This document shows positions 1-9,198 of a stretch of 64,000 nt of DNA, piece by piece; positions within the stretch are counted from its first letter, which is position 1, and each line of letters begins with the position of its first letter. The DNA is from Saccharum officinarum (lineage: Eukaryota > Streptophyta > Magnoliopsida > Poales > Poaceae), in assembly GCA_020631735.1 (NCBI GenBank), contig CM036179.1, forward strand, positions 20,823,063 to 20,887,062. Reading direction: 5' to 3'. The notes under the pieces were generated by a model that saw only the letters and a program-made list of their open reading frames with translations, was not told the DNA's origin and did no database searches. The position numbers and the translations under genes were made by a program.

Positions 1-31
1 GTTTTGCAGCAAAGGACTAAGGAGGATGTGG

Positions 32-94
32 TATGGAATTCCCTGACTCATTTTTGTTTCTATATGGAATTCCCTGACTCATTTTTGTTTCTAT
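32..94. repeat. 31-bp tandem duplication
   Basis: The unit containing ATGGAATTCCCTGACTC occurs twice in direct succession with a 31-bp period and no difference seen. It lies just outside the TIR element that starts at 392. No function is apparent. Confidence 0.85.
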
Positions 95-1096
95 ATTCAG
101 GATTCAGACCGACCACCGTCGTCGGAAGGCGGCGATCGACGACAGATCCTTGCCAGGTCGACGGCCAGGCCGGCGAGGGGCACTGTCGGTAGTAGGCGGT
201 TTCCATCTCATCTCTGACTCTTGACTCGCCGCTACCAAGAAGGATCACGAGCACCGCCTCGCCGACCGGGAACCTTCGGGTCCGAACGCGCGGACCCGAG
301 CGCTGCGCCGATGATCGATTTCCCGCGCGAGTGGATTCCCGCACTACGCTGATGCTTTTTGTACGATTCGTCCGCCGTTGTACGTAGGCAGAGAGCAACT
401 CCAACAGTTTCTCATTTTTTTTTTCCATATCTTATTGTTTGGCAACTCCCCAAATGATATGGGGAGTGAAAAAAAAACGCGTCTATAAGAGTTTGCCATA
501 TTTCACTTGCCAAAATCAAAACTTGGTCCCACGTCATGTTTTTTTTTTGCCGCGGGAGAAGGTTTGGCGCGGTTCCTTTCGCAGGATCGCACTCAACGCC
601 GCCACTTCGTTCCTTCCCTCGAGCGGCTCCTTCACGGCGTCTGGATCGTAGCAGCAATCCTTGTCCTCCTCCCGTCGGCCTTCAGCAGGACCGGCCTTGC
701 ACATCGCTGCCACTAGCACTTGGAACCAGGACCGGCCACCAGCGTTGCTGGCCTTCTCCTCCTCCCGTCGGCCTTCAGCAGGGCCTTCCACATTGGAGGC
801 AGCAGGACCTGGAACTAGGACCGGCCACCAGCACGTCGTGATCACAGCAGCAGCAAATTAAAAAAACTATCATCTACTGCTTCTATGATGTGACTGAGAA
901 GATAGATCACAGCAGCAGCAAATTTTAACAAAAGAACTACAAATGAATTGAATACGTGTATACAGTCCGCCACCGGCCTGCGCACGCACAGTCACATTGG
1001 AACATTCATTCCTCACTGTCATGTCTGCATTCTGCAGATGGTGAAGCAAACACCGGGGCGGAAAAGCAGAGGAGGGAGGAGTCGTGCTCATGCGTA

Positions 1097-1219
1097 CTTC
1101 ACGGCGTCGAGGTCCTTGCCGTTGTTATCAAGGACTACATCGAACGACGTGCCTCCGACGGCCGCGGCGACGTCCGCCGGGTCACCCCACACCGTCTTCC
1201 CGCCGGCGCTCGTCAGCTC
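1097..1219 (-). pseudogene. CSP41-like exon fragment (chloroplast stem-loop-binding protein)
   Basis: The minus strand encodes an open stretch that includes [14 protein letters not shown] and [16 protein letters not shown]. From memory this closely matches the middle of plant CSP41, an NAD(P)-binding-fold RNA-binding protein of chloroplasts. The match is bounded by splice-like signals: TGCAG directly before GAG (1221-1217) and GTACG after GTGAA, followed by a stop. One exon with intron edges was therefore captured from genomic DNA, not from an mRNA. Only about 41 residues remain of a protein of roughly 400, so it cannot be a functional CSP41. It lies on the opposite strand to the neighbouring GDPD fragment inside the same TIR element. 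Confidence 0.72.
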
Positions 1220-1305
1220 CTGCACCACGAACAAAACAGTCCATAGTCCATCGAAAACTCAACCAAGATCGAAACCGCCGACGCGGCGGCGCGAGGGAAG
1301 AAGCC

Positions 1306-1563
1306 TGGACGTTCGATGAGTTCATCGACATCGCGCTGAACGCCAAGAGGCCGGCCTGATGGACTCGCCGCTCGTCTTCCTCATCGACGACGTGACGGTG
1401 TGGACCGAGGACACCAACCAGCCGTACGACGAGATCACCTCCGGCGAGTACCTGGACTGCATGAAGAAGTACGTGATGGGCATCGGACCCCAGGAAGGAC
1501 ATGGTGGTGCCGCCAACCAAGGGCAACCTGCTGGCCACGCCGTCAGACCTCGTCGTGGGAAAG
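1306..1563 (+). pseudogene. Glycerophosphodiester phosphodiesterase-like gene fragment, frame-broken
   Basis: Three short open stretches in different frames read WTFDEFIDIALNAKRP (1306-1353), then LVFLIDDVTVWTEDTNQPYD through YVMGIGP (about 1353-1491), then KDMVVPPTKGNLLATPSDLV (about 1495-1556). In that order they resemble the C-terminal half of plant GDPD-family enzymes, which hydrolyse glycerophosphodiesters. A stop follows the first stretch, a large internal part of the family is missing, and the frame shifts again after GIGP. This is therefore a decayed captured fragment with no expected activity. The family call rests on remembered motifs and should be confirmed by a protein search. Confidence 0.6.
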
Positions 1564-1761
1564 ACTCGCGCGTGGGGAAGAAGGAGGCCGCGTGGATGTG
1601 GAGTCGAAGACAGCGCGGATATATGCGCGTTGGGGAGGGTTTTTTCCCAAGTTGCCAAAGATAAGGAGGAGTGATGGGAAACTGTTGGAGAATGTTTTTT
1701 TTGAATTTGCCAAAAAAAATCAAGATGGGGAGGAGGGATAGAGAACTGTTGGAGTTGCTCT

Positions 1762-2707
1762 TATTGGGCCAAAACAGCTATGTGACGTTGAGCTGCCTGC
1801 TAGGGCCAGTCCTACTACGTGCGTCACGTGTTCAGGTTCTCTCCCGTGACCTGTCATGTTGTTGTCTTTCTTTTCTTTTCCTTTATTTTTCTTTTGATTT
1901 TTTTAGGACGTGGCTATTGCACACACGTGCGTGCGTTAGCCTTAGAGCACGCACACTCCAAATATTGAAAAATACCCAAAAACTCCACTTTCGATCCTCG
2001 GTCGGTAGCCGTGCGTGTGCACGCGCGGGAAGAAAAGCATATTTTCTGGACCCACCGGAGGTAGGACTGCTCCTCTCCCCGTTTCTCTCTCCCCTTTTTT
2101 TCTTTTCTCTTCCAGTAAGCAACACAGGGTGTTTAAAAAAATAGAAATTACACAATGATCATAAAAAAAATAGAACCAACCAGATTTGATACTAGAAGCA
2201 ATTCAGTTCTTTTGCATCACCTGATAAGCAGATCTGATTCTAAATATAAGAATATAGTTCTTTAGCATAAGCAATTCAGTGGTTTTGAATAAGCAATTAA
2301 ATAGTACTGCAGTTCCTACAGCATAGCAGATCTCATTCTTACTAATAAGCAGATCTAATCCTAACTTGGACATGTTAATGACTACTGCACATCTTACTCC
2401 CATACTTTGTTCTTACTAGTACATGGATATATGTTGTATGCACCACTCCTACAGATATATATATTATTGCATTCAACTTTCTTTCGTTAAATGCTGCACA
2501 TGGTTACTCCAATGAAGGTAACAACATGCTCATTTTGATGTTTGATGGTCTCACACCTGCAATTTTATAGAAGTACAAGATAAGCACATATATAAATGAT
2601 AGTGAGAACTAATGAAAAAATGTTTAAATCAACTGAGTTGAGGACGACCAAGCCTCAAAATTTCAACTTTTTTCAAAAAGTTCTGCACTGGTTTCACAGA
2701 GGCCATA
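1762..2707. other. No gene recognised; AT-rich with imperfect short repeats
   Basis: This stretch has no coding signal that I can support. Around 2195-2365 the words AGCAGATCTGATTCTAA, AAGCAATTCAGT and ATAAGCAGATCTAATCCTAA recur imperfectly, which suggests an eroded repeat. Confidence 0.5.
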
Positions 2708-3172
2708 GGGCATTCTTTTGGTGTTGACACACATAGTTACTACCATGATACTAACAACTTGCCTGACTAATGGTATTAATTTGCTTACCAGATTACTAAT
2801 AAATTGCCTGACTAATAGCTCAGTTGTTTCGCAGGTTTAGGACAATAAAAAAGTAGTGTCCTACTTGTGCTGTAGATTTTCTGTCTCAAGCATTTGGGGC
2901 ACAAGGGACATCGCCTATATTGGGTTGGCACATTTTTTGTGTTGACACACATAATTGCTACCATGATACTAATAACTTACCTGACTAATGGTATTAATTT
3001 GCTTACTGGACTACTAATAAATTGCCTGACTAATAACTTGCCTACACACATAATTCCAGGGTTCTCATTGAGTCTAACACCTCAAACCTTTTTGTTTCGC
3101 ATGGTTCAGGACAAGCAAAAAGTAATGTCCTACTTGTGCTGCAGATTTTCTATCTCCAAGCATTTAGAGTGC
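2708..3172. repeat. Diverged direct duplication (two units of about 190-240 bp)
   Basis: The unit around GTTGACACACATA, CCATGATACTAA, TGCCTGACTAATGGTATTAA and GTCCTACTTGTGCTG appears at about 2708-2895 and again at about 2930-3172. The second unit has many substitutions and an insertion near 3045-3090. No coding potential or terminal repeat was seen. It is probably an old local tandem duplication. Confidence 0.7.
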
Positions 3173-4875
3173 AAGAGAACATCATCTATGTTGGGTTAGT
3201 TATTATCGATGACATTCACTATGGAAGAAAAAAATCATATATGACGATCCCTGAAAATACATATGAAGATATGAACTTACCATATGACGGTGGTCTAGAT
3301 GGTTATATTTAGGCCAATATACACGTGAGATCTCAGTCCTAGCTAGGTCACCCTCCTGGATGAAAGTCTGCAAAAAAACAGCAGTAAAATTGCGCTAACA
3401 AATTAAAAAATTACTAATAAAAATATGAAAAATCACTTGATACTAAATAGAAGAATTACTTATGTACAGATTTACAGTACAAAGAATAATAGAGGCTACC
3501 AGCTGCTAGCTAGCAAATTAATTAGAGGCTGTCAACTAAACTGTAGCCTGACTAAAAGTACTCATTGTGCTCTCAACACCAGATGTTGCCAGCTAGCTGT
3601 TCATAGAAGCAGTGGAAGGAACATCGCATACAGGTGGTGTGGCAAGGTGCTGCAGCCCAGCCTGAAAGCCAGAGAGAGAGCAGCAAAACAAAACAAAGTT
3701 ACAGTTTTGGTACTAGGCGCTGCCGATGCGGTTTTCAACACTAGTGTATGCTGCTGCTATGCTTCTCAGTGGAAAAGCAAGCTGCTTGCTACTTTTAGTA
3801 GAGGCATGACATTGGTAAAAATGATATTGACATGGCAACAGAAACAACAGCAAGGAGGCAGGTTAAATTATGTCCAATTAAAGCTGCTAAAGCCTAAATA
3901 GTGAGAGGCAAAGCAACGAGTGTAGAGACATGGACCTCTAAATTAGTGGAGCTACCCAAGTGTAGGGCATGGGCCTCTAAATATGTACAGGATAAAAGTA
4001 TCAATGTTGACAACAATGACTAACAACCTCTGTTGGTGATGTATGTATTCTGAAAAAGCAAGTATCTATGTTCATTTGCAACCCACAGCCCCACCCCCAT
4101 CCCGGTTTATTTGCAAAAAAAAGATATTTGATTAAAGACGCAAGTGCCTAACTGACATGGATCTAAAAATCCAAACCAATTATCCTCCGATATGATTTCC
4201 TCTCTCACCACATATGTACTTATTTACATATATTGCACATCATCATACCTGCTTTGTGCTTTGTGTTTTGTACTCTGCAGCAAAGAACCTCCATGTTCAG
4301 AATAACAATAGCCCTGTGATAACAATCAGCTTATCAGAAGAGCAAATAGAAACATGAAAAATCCATGCATAAACCACAACACAAGAAAATATGGTAATCA
4401 ACCTGCTCAGCTAAAATTATTTGGTTGTGGCTGCAGCTTATTGCGGTTATTCCTATAATATAGTCTAGATTAATTTTGCAGCCAAAATAACAGCGGTCGG
4501 CTACAAAAAGAAGCTACATTTTCTTAGGCAATTTAAGTGTCATTTATTAGACAACAATATCTTCTTAAATAGGCAATTTTTGTATTATGAAAAAGCAAGT
4601 ATATTGTTCAAAATCAGCAACAAAGCATTTTAGTCATAACAATAATACCTTAGCAGTATTTCAGTAATTAGTAGCAAAAGAATTCACATAGGAATTAGGA
4701 TCATGTATTTTATATCTACCTACAATTAAATTTCAACTCTAGGCAGAAAGACAGTGTCAGCTATTAAAATTCTGCTCATGCACCAAACAGGTTTGACAAA
4801 AATTAAAAAGGTAACTATCATGTGCCTAAGGCTGCAGTAGGCGCAGTTGCAACCAGTGTAGCCGAGCAGAGCCAT
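3173..4875. other. No gene recognised; AT-rich intergenic DNA
   Basis: A 158-codon open frame at 3425-3901 on the plus strand shows no known domain. It has the composition of random AT-rich sequence, so I do not call it a gene. No terminal repeats were recognised. Confidence 0.5.
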
Positions 4876-4950
4876 GGGTGATTTTTTTCTTTGACATAAA
4901 GGAGAGTTGTGTATCATTATATTAAGAACAAAAAATAGGGGCAAAACCCT
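4876..4950 (-). mobile_element. Possible 3' end of a grass LINE (truncated fragment)
   Basis: On the minus strand a TTCTTAATATAATGATACAC-like stretch is followed by an AAAGAAAAAAA run (4881-4895 on plus). I associate this with 3' ends of grass non-LTR retrotransposons. No coding part remains and target duplications were not found. This is a weak call based on remembered sequence. Confidence 0.35.
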
Positions 4951-5189
4951 TACAAAACACACCATCTGGGTGATGTCATAGGCTTTGACAACTGTATGTC
5001 TATTATATACCAAATCACTTAAAAAAGCTTTAAAGAAAAGGTTGACCGTAAACTAAGGGTGATAGACAATCTAATAATTTTCTGTTCTGCCTTTGATCAA
5101 AAGAAGAAAACAAAAAATCTCAAAATTATTTTGTGTACATGGACACTGCTAGGTCATCTGATCCTAAAATAACCTTCGTATCATTAACT

Positions 5190-5837
5190 CCAAAAGATAC
5201 AATTTGTCAAAAAAAAGAACTCACAATTTGTCAAAAAAAAACTCCAAAAGATAGAAGGATCCCCGAGTTTGTTATATGTTATTTGGTTATTTGATGTGGC
5301 CTGCATTATATGCCCAAACAAACCTAAACCATTCCCACGTCCCCTTACCCCATCTAGCATTTTTAGAAACTTTAGGCAATGAATCAAAAATGAACACAGC
5401 AAAATCTTAAAGCCCTGGGAGTAATAGAAAGGGGACTAACAGTGTTGGTCCAGCATTTCCGGGAACTTTCAACAATGAATCAGAAATCAGAAATTAGAAA
5501 TGGATATAATAACAAGATCTGCAAGTAGACAGGGATAGTTGCATAGGAAAAACTCAAAAGCCTTTATATTTCAGGACACAGGTAGTATAGTTATTTGATG
5601 CTACGCCTGCAGTACGTGCCCATAATAAGCTAGACAACATCCTTCCCTTAATCAATCTAGTAGCATTTTAGGAAAATTTTAACAATGAATCAGAAATGGA
5701 CATGACAAAATCTGAAAGTGCTGAGAGCAATAGAAGGACAGCAACAGTGCTTATCTAGCACTTTGTGATTTTTTCACAATGAATCAGAAATGGATATAAA
5801 AAATTCTAAAAATGTTGGGAGCACAAGACGGGTAGCA
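5190..5837. repeat. Degenerate repeats ending at the scaffold gap
   Basis: Blocks containing AACAATGAATCAGAAATGGA, (A)AAAATCTGAAAGTG(C)TG and GCAATAGAAGG-like words recur at about 5360, 5475, 5690 and 5780, with a period of roughly 100 bp or a multiple. Two AATTTGTCAAAAAAAA words also lie at about 5200-5240. The contig stops inside this array, so the repeat may have caused the break. Confidence 0.55.
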
Positions 5838-5937
5838 NNNNNNNNNNNNNNNNNNNNNNNNNNNNNNNNNNNNNNNNNNNNNNNNNNNNNNNNNNNNNNN
5901 NNNNNNNNNNNNNNNNNNNNNNNNNNNNNNNNNNNNN
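5838..5937. other. Scaffold gap (100 N)
   Basis: There are exactly 100 N, a conventional placeholder for a gap of unknown size. The two sides do not share sequence: degenerate repeat on the left, gypsy chromodomain remnant on the right. Confidence 0.98.
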
Positions 5938-6081
5938 CCATTTATCGTAAAAATCTTTATACGCGGTTTGAAGATATTTCTCCGTTTCCCATGAGCATCA
6001 CTCTCATCATGATTGCTCCACTGAATCTTGTAGGTTGTTAACCACTTTATTCCGAGTGACTCGGTCCTTTGTATCCAGAAC
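5938..6081 (-). pseudogene. pol: Element C: 3' part of the gypsy integrase chromodomain
   Basis: On the minus strand, reading down from 6081, the codons give VLDTKDRVTRNKVV, then in a shifted frame YKIQWSNHDESDA, then in another frame WETEKYLQTAYKDFYDKW. This is the recognisable tail of a chromovirus integrase chromodomain, with the aromatic and acidic residues typical of the fold, broken by frameshifts. The codon run continues exactly across element B: the gypsy frame at 27152-27156 and here share the 5-bp duplication AGAAC. The rest of the element, including its 3' LTR, is lost in the gap at 5838-5937. Confidence 0.8.
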
Positions 6082-6874
6082 TGTAAGGTCCGAATGGCTA
6101 GAGGGGGGTGAATAGCCTAATTAAAACTTCTACAAGAATTACTTAACACAAGTTAGTATAAAAGGTGGCGGAGCAAAATGCACTAGCTCTAACTAATTAA
6201 GCAAGCCACCTACACAAGTCTAGTACAAGGCTATCCACTAAACACTACAACAACAACAAACTAGATACAAGATGTAAAACGAGAGAAGAGCTTCGAGTGA
6301 TTATACCGCGTGTAGAGATGAGAAGTACCAATCAATCAATCACACAAGAGAAATCCTCGGGAAGAGAATGACACAAGAATTTATCCCGAGGTTCACTTGC
6401 TTCCCGGCAAGCTACTCCTCGTTGTGGCGATGCACCCACTTGTCGGTTCGCGAGCTAATCAACTATCAAGAGTTGAGCCTCGGCGGGCGCCGCACAACCG
6501 CACACAAGATGGGGATCCTCCAAGCCATGAGCTCCACTAGAGTATCCAATTTGCGAACTCCCGCGGGGAAGGATCAAGAACCCCTTACAACACTTGGTGA
6601 AGGCTCCAACAATCTCCAATTGCGAGCTCAATCACCTCCGCTGCTCCAAGCCGTCTACCGTGTCGGGAAACACGGAAGAGTAACGAGAAATCCGCAGCAA
6701 CTCGAAGATCAAGTGCCTCTAGAATGCAACTCTCAAGCAATGCACTTGAATCTCACTCAATCTCACTCAAGATGTGCAATCAATCAAAGAGATGAGTGGA
6801 GGGGTTGTTCTCTAGCTCAAAGGATGTCTCTATATCTCAAAATATGCAAGAGTTGCCTCAAACCCCGGACATCC

Positions 6875-6884
6875 TCTATTTATA
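6875..6884 (-). promoter_or_regulatory. TATA-like box in element B 3' LTR
   Basis: The minus strand reads TTATAAATAG, a good plant TATA match in the element's own orientation. The 5' LTR has the same box at 25893-25902. Position and orientation fit the U3 promoter, with transcription starting roughly 30 bp lower in plus coordinates. Confidence 0.5.
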
Positions 6885-6929
6885 ACGAAGGGGTACGCAG
6901 CTAGCCGTTACGGACGACGCAGCGAAAAT

Positions 6930-7470
6930 CGTGCTGACCAGACGCTCCGGTCAGGGTGACCGGACGCGTCCGGTCACTACACGACAACCGTGAACTGTGC
7001 GCGTCAGAACTAGCCGTTGCCCTGACCGACGCGCTGAACCGAGTGACCGGACGCGACAGTCCCAGCGTCCGGTCGCGTTCGAGTAAGCTCCCGTTGAGAC
7101 CGGACGCGTCAGATCACACGTGACGCGACGCGCTCAACGAGTGACCGGACGCGACAGTGCCAGCGTCCGGTCGCGTTCCAGTAAGCTCCAGCTACGACCG
7201 GACGCGTCCGATCGTACGTGACCGGACGCGCCGCGCGTCCGATCGTCACTCCGCTTCGCTCTGTGTTCCTGGACGCCTGACCGGACGCTCCGGTCCCGTG
7301 AAGGACCGGACGCGCCGGTCGCGCGCTTCTCTCTTACGCTCAGTTGTACTGACCGGACGCGCTGGTCAGGCCAGACCCGCGTCCGGTCACAAACCCTAGA
7401 GCTCGCGCCGCGTTGAACTGACCGGACGCGTCCGGTCAAACCGAGACCACGTCCGGTGCAGCGTCCGATC
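6930..7470. repeat. CCGG-palindrome cluster inside the element B LTR
   Basis: More than a dozen copies or near copies of GACCGGACGCG followed by TCCGGTC, CTGGTC or CGGTC are packed in about 540 bp. Several form the near-perfect palindrome GACCGGACGCGTCCGGTC. The block is strongly GC- and CpG-rich compared with the AT-rich remainder of the LTR. Clusters of CCGG palindromes in LTRs have been described for Sireviruses; a regulatory role is inference. The same cluster lies in the 5' LTR at about 25945-26490. Confidence 0.85.
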
Positions 7471-8131
7471 GCCGTTTTTCAGTGAAAATATTTCGGACTT
7501 TCGCCACCTTTTCTCGCCTCCGGCGTAATAGAAAATAGGCATTTCATTTTCTCGAAAACGCCTGAATCCCGCGCTCGCACGCTCGGCGGGAGGGAGAGCG
7601 AACCCAAACCCCTTAATACCGCTCAAACACCACCGCCTTCACAAATGTGCTAACACCACCAAGTGTACACCACAAAGTGCATGTGTGTTAGCATTTCACA
7701 AACATTTTCCAAGGCGTTATGTTAGTTCTCAACTAGATCCTAATGCATATGCTCAAGACATTGATCTAGTGGCACTTGATTCCCGAGCTAACTGTGATTG
7801 CCCCTCTTGATAGTCGACTATGTATCCTAAATCCGGTCAATCACTTCTCTACTCAACTTAGACCGGCAAAAGGAAAACCCTATGGTTATACCTTTGCCTT
7901 GCGCTCTTAGATCTTTCTCCTCCACTTGATCATCAAGTTCATCATATTATGTGCATCTCCACCATGATCGTCATTTCATGTCCATGCACCATTTCTTTGT
8001 GATCTTGTGGCCACCACTCCTTGCCACGTACACTTTCATCACATGCGTTGCTTATGCCTAACTCAAAACACTTAACACATGGCATTAGCAACTTGGTGTC
8101 ATTAATTACCAAAACCAAACTTGGGCTTTCA

Positions 8132-8144
8132 ATCTCCCCCTTTT
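8132..8144 (-). other. Element B polypurine tract
   Basis: The minus strand reads AAAAGGGGGAGAT directly before the 3' LTR. This is the expected plus-strand primer site for reverse transcription. Confidence 0.85.
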
Positions 8145-9198
8145 GGTAATTGATGACAACCATCACAAAGATATGAAATGAAATCAATTTTCAATTTCGA
8201 TAGTATTAGCTCCCCCTACATATGTGCTTCCATGAGTTTGGTTCAATTGTGCACATATGTATGGATTTGAATTTTGGGAGAGTTACTACTATCAAATTGA
8301 TGCTAAGGTATATAGAATGGACCTTTGAAGCGTGATACCAATCGGAGTTGCCTTTATATACCATCCTTAGCATCGATGTAGCTAGACACCACTTGTAATA
8401 CATCACTTGTAAAGATCACAAACACTAAAGTACCCCGTGAGATCAACATTATAAGCAAAGATGTCTAGATACCACTTATAAAGCTACTTTCAACAAATCA
8501 TCATTCAAGTTCTATTTCTAGCATACACCATACAATCATGAATTATGAATTTAAGCTTTGCAATGCAACAATTCATTATGTTAATGCACATACAAATGCA
8601 ACAAATAATTCATGAGCTTGCTCCCCCTACTTGTGTGCTCAATTTTAATTGATCCCTTTCTAATGTCATATCTTTTGCTTTCTCTCCCCCTTAGTAACTT
8701 AACTTTTTATCTTTGTGACTTTTCTATCTTTGTGACTTTTCTCTCCCCCTTTGTCAACAATCACCAAAAAGGTGCCAATTTTAGTGAGAGATAAGTCAAT
8801 CAATATGAGGGAGTCCAAATTATGGTTCAATCTAGATCACTTGCCTAGAATATGTAATTCGGTTTGATCCAAGGACAAGCTTCTTCACACCTCATAAAGT
8901 ATAAGGGTTATCTTGACCATGTTGAAATACACATCATGAGCTCATTTTCTAGATTCAACACTAGGTTTGCAAGCCCACAAACATGTCATATGCTACCACT
9001 AGGTCAATCAAACATAGAAGCAATAGTGGTACCATATATACATTAAACTCATTTGATTTTCATGAATGAGCCTATTTGTCATGCAAATATGTCTATATGT
9101 TCTAAACATGTCCTTATCAAAGTATGGATGATATGCCAAACAACTTTACCTTGCTATGTTGGAGGAGAGGCATGTCATATAAGAATGTGGGGGTGCAC
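8145..9198 (-). other. Element B 3' non-coding region with accessory PPT-like motifs
   Basis: There is no env-like or other ORF between pol and the PPT. Purine runs like the PPT recur on the minus strand opposite GCTCCCCCTACAT (about 8210), GCTCCCCCTACTTG (about 8620), TCTCCCCCTTAG (about 8685) and CTCCCCCTTTG (about 8743). Multiple PPT-like motifs upstream of the 3' LTR are a recorded Sirevirus trait. Confidence 0.65.

Larger units (their letters stand above)
392..1761. mobile_element. TIR element carrying captured gene fragments (Pack-type)
   Basis: The left end AGAGCAACTCCAACAG (392-407) recurs inverted at the right end, 1746-1761. Extended over 22 bp, the two ends match except for one extra T on the left. 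Between them lie pieces of at least two unrelated genes in opposite orientations and no transposase, which is the layout of a Pack-MULE-like element. I found no convincing 9-bp target duplication (ACGTAGGCA on the left against TATTGGGCC on the right), so the superfamily is not settled and Mutator-like is inference. A degenerate repeat of about 91 bp built around CTCCTCCCGTCGGCCTTCAG lies at 660-835. Confidence 0.65.
6082..8131 (-). repeat. Element B 3' LTR
   Basis: The plus-strand start is TGTAAGGTCCGAATGGCTAG and the end is TTGGGCTTTCA. It matches the 5' LTR at 25094-27151 closely, with several single-base indels and a handful of substitutions (for example ACCGTG against ACCATG near 6660 and ACTGTG against ACCGTG near 7812). 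It contains a TATA-like box on the minus strand (6875-6884) and the GACCGGACGCG cluster at about 6930-7470. Confidence 0.93.

Noticed and set aside
3425..3901. 158-codon ORF as a gene
   Set aside because: No domain, no splice context and AT-rich random-like composition.
7134..7439. Arg/Ser-rich ORFs in the LTRs (also 26152-26457, 40450-40755)
   Set aside because: They are translations of the CCGG-palindrome array, open in several frames, with no start or context support.
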